From: Mycobacterium sp. 852002-51057_SCH5723018
GTDB lineage: Bacteria; Actinomycetota; Actinomycetes; Mycobacteriales; Mycobacteriaceae
Length of the DNA: 64,000 nucleotides
Assembly: GCF_001667035.1 (NCBI RefSeq)
Contig: NZ_LZIR01000021.1
Location: 1 to 64,000 of the forward strand
Direction of reading: 5' to 3'
In this document: piece after piece, positions 55,317-64,000 of the stretch
How the letters are laid out: every line of letters starts with the position of its first letter
How positions within the stretch are numbered: position 1 is the stretch's first letter
Notes under the pieces: generated by a model
Seen by the model: only the letters and a program-made list of their open reading frames with translations
Databases searched by the model: none
Told to the model about the DNA's origin: nothing
Position numbers and translations under genes: made by a program

Positions 55317-56840
55317 ATGACGTCCACGCAGACCGTCCAATCCCGCAATCCGTACCTCGAGGGGTTTTTGGCGCCGGTCGGGGCCGAGGTGACAGCGACC
55401 GATCTCGAGGTCACCGGGCACATCCCCGAGCACCTCGACGGGCGCTACCTGCGCAACGGGCCCAACCCGGCCGAAGAGGTCGACCCGGCCACCTATCACT
55501 GGTTCAGCGGCGACGGGATGGTGCACGGGGTCGCGCTGCGCGACGGCAACGCCCGCTGGTACCGCAACCGCTGGGTGCGCAGCCTGTCGGTGTGCAACAC
55601 CCTCGGCGACGCGGCGCCACGCCGGCGCGACCCGCGGGCCGGCATGCTGTCGCTGGGCGCCAACACCAACGCGCTGACCCACGCCGGGCGCACCCTGGCT
55701 CTGGTCGAGGGCGGCGTGGCCAGCTACGAGCTGACCGAGGAGCTCGACACCGTCGGAACGTGCGACTTCGACGGCACGCTGGCCGGCGGCTACACCGCCC
55801 ATCCGCACCGTGACCCGCGCACCGGCGAGTTGCACGCGGTGTCCTACTCGTTCGCGCGCGGGCGGACCGTGCAGTACTCGGTGATCGACACCCAGGGCCG
55901 GGCCCGTCGGACGGTCGACATCGAGGTGTCCGGGTCGCCGATGATGCACGACTTCTCGCTGACCGACAAATATGTGGTGATCTACGACCTGCCCGTGACG
56001 TTCGACCCGGTGCAGGTCGTGCCGGCGAGCGTGCCCGGCTGGCTGGGCGCCCCGGCCCGGCTGGCGCTGCGGTCGCTGATCGGGCGCGTCCGGGTGCCCG
56101 GCCCGATCAGCGCGATGATGAACCGCAACCCGAGGCACACGGACCGGATGCCGTATGCGTGGAATCCCGACTACCCGGCGCGCATCGGCGTCATGCCGCG
56201 CGAAGGCCGCGGGAGCAACGCGGGCAAGGATGACGTCCGCTGGTTCGACATCGAACCCTGCTACGTCTACCACCCGCTCAACGCCTACTCGGAGATGCGA
56301 GGCGGGGCAGAGGTTTTGGTGCTCGACGTGATCCGGTATTCGCGGATGTTCGACCGCGACCGGCGCGGGCCCGGCGACACCCCACCCACGCTGGACCGCT
56401 GGACCGTCAACCTGGCCACCGGCGCCGTGACCACCGAATGCCGCGACGACCGGCCGCAGGAATTCCCCCGGATTGACGAAACCCTGCTGGGCGGGCGGCA
56501 TCGCTACGGCTACACGGTGGGCTTCGGATACCTCGCCGACGGGGCGGCCCACCCGTCAACTGCGCTGTACAAGCACGACTACGCGACCGGGTCGCGCGAA
56601 GTCGCCCACCTCGATCCCGACATCTTGATCGGCGAGATGTCCTTCGTCCCCAACCCGGCGCGCGGCCCGCGGGACACCGCCGAAGACGACGGCGTCCTGA
56701 TGGGCTACGGCTACCACCGCGGCCGCGACGAAGGCCAGCTGCTGCTGCTGGACGCCCGCACCCTCGAGCCGATGGCCACCGTGCACCTGCCGCAGCGGGT
56801 CCCGATGGGCTTTCACGGCAGCTGGGCGCCGGCTGGCTAA
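55317..56840 (+). CDS. carotenoid oxygenase (carotenoid cleavage dioxygenase)
   Basis: Fe(II)-dependent carotenoid cleavage enzyme of 507 residues (Rv0654 of M. tuberculosis is 501 residues as I recall). The seven-bladed propeller family signatures and iron-binding His residues are present: the start RYLRNGPNPAEEVDP and the WFSGDGMVHGVAL block, TAHPHRDPRTGELHAVSYSF (His), SPMMHDFSLTDKYVVIYDLP (His), FDIEPCYVYHPLNAYSE (His, here WFDIEPCYVYHPLNAY) and GFHGSWAP at the end (last His). ATG follows AGGAG with seven bases. Probably under TetR control. Confidence 0.92.
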   Translation: MTSTQTVQSRNPYLEGFLAPVGAEVTATDLEVTGHIPEHLDGRYLRNGPNPAEEVDPATYHWFSGDGMVHGVALRDGNARWYRNRWVRSLSVCNTLGDAAPRRRDPRAGMLSLGANTNALTHAGRTLALVEGGVASYELTEELDTVGTCDFDGTLAGGYTAHPHRDPRTGELHAVSYSFARGRTVQYSVIDTQGRARRTVDIEVSGSPMMHDFSLTDKYVVIYDLPVTFDPVQVVPASVPGWLGAPARLALRSLIGRVRVPGPISAMMNRNPRHTDRMPYAWNPDYPARIGVMPREGRGSNAGKDDVRWFDIEPCYVYHPLNAYSEMRGGAEVLVLDVIRYSRMFDRDRRGPGDTPPTLDRWTVNLATGAVTTECRDDRPQEFPRIDETLLGGRHRYGYTVGFGYLADGAAHPSTALYKHDYATGSREVAHLDPDILIGEMSFVPNPARGPRDTAEDDGVLMGYGYHRGRDEGQLLLLDARTLEPMATVHLPQRVPMGFHGSWAPAG

Positions 56841-57022
56841 CACGTGGCTTACACGCGAGTGCAATAGCGCGGACGCGGCCGGGCGCGGGCCGATCTCAGC
56901 TCGGCCAATTTTTACCGGCGGCGCCGCCCAACCCTGATGCGCGCCCACGACCGTGCGCTACAGTGACTCATGCCACACAAAAGGGCAGGTGGCGGGCACG
57001 AGCGTCGACGGAAGGATTCCCC

Positions 57023-58036
57023 ATGGGCGTCGCTATCGAGGTGAGGGGGCTCACCAAGTCGTTCGGTCCCTCGAGGATTTGGGAAGACGTCACGTTGGAT
57101 GTCCCGCCCGGGGAGGTCAGCGTCCTGCTGGGGCCGTCGGGTACCGGCAAATCGGTGTTCCTGAAGTCTCTCATCGGCCTGCTGCGGCCGGAACGCGGCT
57201 CGATCTTGATCGACGGCACCGACATCCTGCAATGCTCGGCCAAGGAGCTGTACGAGATCCGCACGCTGTTCGGCGTGATGTTCCAGGACGGCGCGCTGTT
57301 CGGTTCGATGAACCTGTTCGACAACGCGGCGTTCCCGCTGCGCGAGCACACCAAGAAGAAGGAAGGCGAGATCCGTGACATCGTCATGGAGAAGCTGTCC
57401 CTGGTGGGCTTGGGCGGCGACGAGAAGAAGTTCCCCGGCGAGATCTCCGGCGGTATGCGCAAGCGCGCCAGCCTGGCCCGCGCCCTGGTGATGGATCCGG
57501 AGATCATCCTCTGCGACGAGCCCGACTCGGGTCTGGACCCCGTCCGCACCGCCTACCTGAGCCAGCTGATCCTCGACATCAACGCCCAGATCGACGCCAC
57601 CGTCCTGATCGTGACGCACAACATCAACATCGCCCGCACCGTGCCGGACAACATCGGCATGCTGTTCCGGCGCAAGCTGGTCATGTTCGGCCCGCGCGAG
57701 GTGCTGCTGACCAGCGATGAGCCGGTGGTGCGGCAATTCCTCAACGGCCGCCGCATCGGGCCGATCGGCATGTCCGAGGAAAAGGACGAGGCGACCATGG
57801 CCGAAGAGCAGGCCGCGCTCGAGGCGGGCCAGCACGCCGGCGGTGTCGAGGAAATCGAGGGGGTGCCGCCGCAGATCGTGGCGTCGCCCGGGATGCCGGA
57901 GCGCAAGGCCGTCGGGCGCCGCCAGGCACGGGTTCGCGAGATCCTGCACACGCTGCCCAAGAAGGCGCAGTCGGCGATCCTCGACGACCTCGAGGGCACC
58001 CACAAATACAAGGCAAGCGAGTTCGGCAGCTCGTAG
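57023..58036 (+). CDS. mkl: ABC transporter ATP-binding protein Mkl (MceG)
   Basis: ATPase that powers the Mce lipid/cholesterol import systems. The 337-residue protein has Walker A LLGPSGTGKSVFLKSL, Q-loop FGVMFQDGALFGSMNLFDN, signature ISGGMRKRASLARAL, Walker B ILCDEPDSGLDPVRTAY and H-loop VTHNINIARTV, then a C-terminal ~100-residue extension specific to actinobacterial MceG, ending LHTLPKKAQSAILDDLEG. The ATG at 57023 lies six bases after GGAAGGA. M. tuberculosis Mkl is annotated with a longer N-terminus (MRYSDSYH...); here those codons are in another frame, which supports the shorter start. Confidence 0.95.
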   Translation: MGVAIEVRGLTKSFGPSRIWEDVTLDVPPGEVSVLLGPSGTGKSVFLKSLIGLLRPERGSILIDGTDILQCSAKELYEIRTLFGVMFQDGALFGSMNLFDNAAFPLREHTKKKEGEIRDIVMEKLSLVGLGGDEKKFPGEISGGMRKRASLARALVMDPEIILCDEPDSGLDPVRTAYLSQLILDINAQIDATVLIVTHNINIARTVPDNIGMLFRRKLVMFGPREVLLTSDEPVVRQFLNGRRIGPIGMSEEKDEATMAEEQAALEAGQHAGGVEEIEGVPPQIVASPGMPERKAVGRRQARVREILHTLPKKAQSAILDDLEGTHKYKASEFGSS

Positions 58037-58218
58037 CGCGCCGAGGCGGACCCGGAAGCAGCCGTGACCCGAGAATTTTGCGATAACTTGGCGCAACTTG
58101 CCGCCCCGCCCCCTTGACGACAGGGCCTAAACGGGTCAGTCTGTTGGGCAGCATGTACCCACGGGAAGGCCGAGATGCCAGCCAGCGCCGCTCTCCCTGG
58201 GCCTGTTGTTGTGGGTAG

Positions 58219-58247
58219 TTGAGGAATGCGCGGTCCTGCGCTATTGT
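58219..58247 (+). promoter_or_regulatory. putative rpoBC promoter
   Basis: TTGAGG (58219-58224) and TATTGT (58242-58247) are separated by exactly 17 bases, ~210 bp upstream of the rpoB start. Predicted transcription start near 58254. Confidence 0.6.
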
Positions 58248-58303
58248 TGGACGTTGCGCTGGCTACTTCCTGCCCACCTCACCCGCCACTCGACACCGTG
58301 GTC

Positions 58304-58335
58304 TTAGCCTGAGCCCCCTTTTTTGGCTCAGCTAA
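58304..58335 (+). promoter_or_regulatory. hairpin in the rpoB leader
   Basis: CTGAGCC (58309-58315) pairs with GGCTCAG (58325-58331), extended beyond one bulged C by TTAG/CTAA. The loop is CCCTTTTTT. It lies downstream of the predicted promoter and so would be in the rpoB leader RNA; it may be an attenuator or a pause site. Confidence 0.55.
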
Positions 58336-58379
58336 TTAGTTGCGTGCGTGAGATCCGGACAGATCGTTCGCCGGCCTAA

Positions 58380-61952
<3,573 letters not shown>

Positions 61953-61975
61953 CCAACATTTCTTTTAGTTACTAA

Positions 61976-64000
<2,025 letters not shown>

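Overview
The window is GC-rich actinobacterial DNA from a Mycobacterium, most likely a slow grower of or near the M. avium complex. The reasons are the 13E12-type HNH protein at the left edge, the hadA-hadB-hadC dehydratase genes, four tandem mycolic acid methyltransferases (mmaA4-mmaA3-mmaA2-mmaA1), an LpqN-type lipoprotein, TIGR00027-type methyltransferases, and a gene order that largely follows the M. tuberculosis region from galT to rpoC. The species is an inference; no 16S or other species marker is present.

Left part (1-16 kb): a truncated 13E12/HNH gene, a low-information stretch, a NYN-domain ribonuclease-like gene, a DUF5994 gene, a small secreted protein and a FUSC exporter. An overlapping galT-galK-Mut7C operon follows, then an F420-type reductase, the lipoprotein lpqN, a large membrane protein with an LPG-synthase-like C-terminus, a tandem pair of methyltransferases, a TVP38/DedA-like protein and an SDR oxidoreductase.

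Middle part (16-31 kb): recC-recB-recD (minus strand) form a tightly overlapping DNA-repair operon. A plus-strand accessory block comes next (PHP metallohydrolase, nitroreductase, methyltransferase, cyanase cynS, alpha/beta hydrolase), closed by a strong terminator. echA3, an unknown membrane-anchored protein and a metallo-beta-lactamase-fold hydrolase lie on the minus strand.

Core part (31-43 kb): a solo VapB-like antitoxin gene, tRNA-Thr, tRNA-Met, rpmG, hadABC (FAS-II dehydratases for mycolic acid elongation), tRNA-Trp, a 2 x 56 bp tandem hairpin repeat, secE, nusG, rplK and rplA. An ECF42-like sigma factor and a DGPF/YCII protein sit between rplA and the mmaA cluster. The mmaA genes modify meromycolate chains, so this stretch joins mycolic acid elongation, its modification and the translation/secretion machinery.

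Right part (43-64 kb): lipG, an ABC1-family kinase, a second lipG-like hydrolase and two DinB-like genes run on the minus strand. A plus-strand glycan operon follows (GH38 alpha-mannosidase, a SurA/parvulin-like protein usually called fabD2, and a ROK sugar kinase). Next come the L10 leader with rplJ-rplL and a strong terminator, a divergent TetR/carotenoid-oxygenase pair with two palindromes between them, mkl (the Mce ATPase), and rpoB-rpoC, with rpoC cut by the window end. RpoB carries wild-type residues at the three main rifampicin positions. No CRISPR array, rRNA, complete insertion sequence or phage region was seen.
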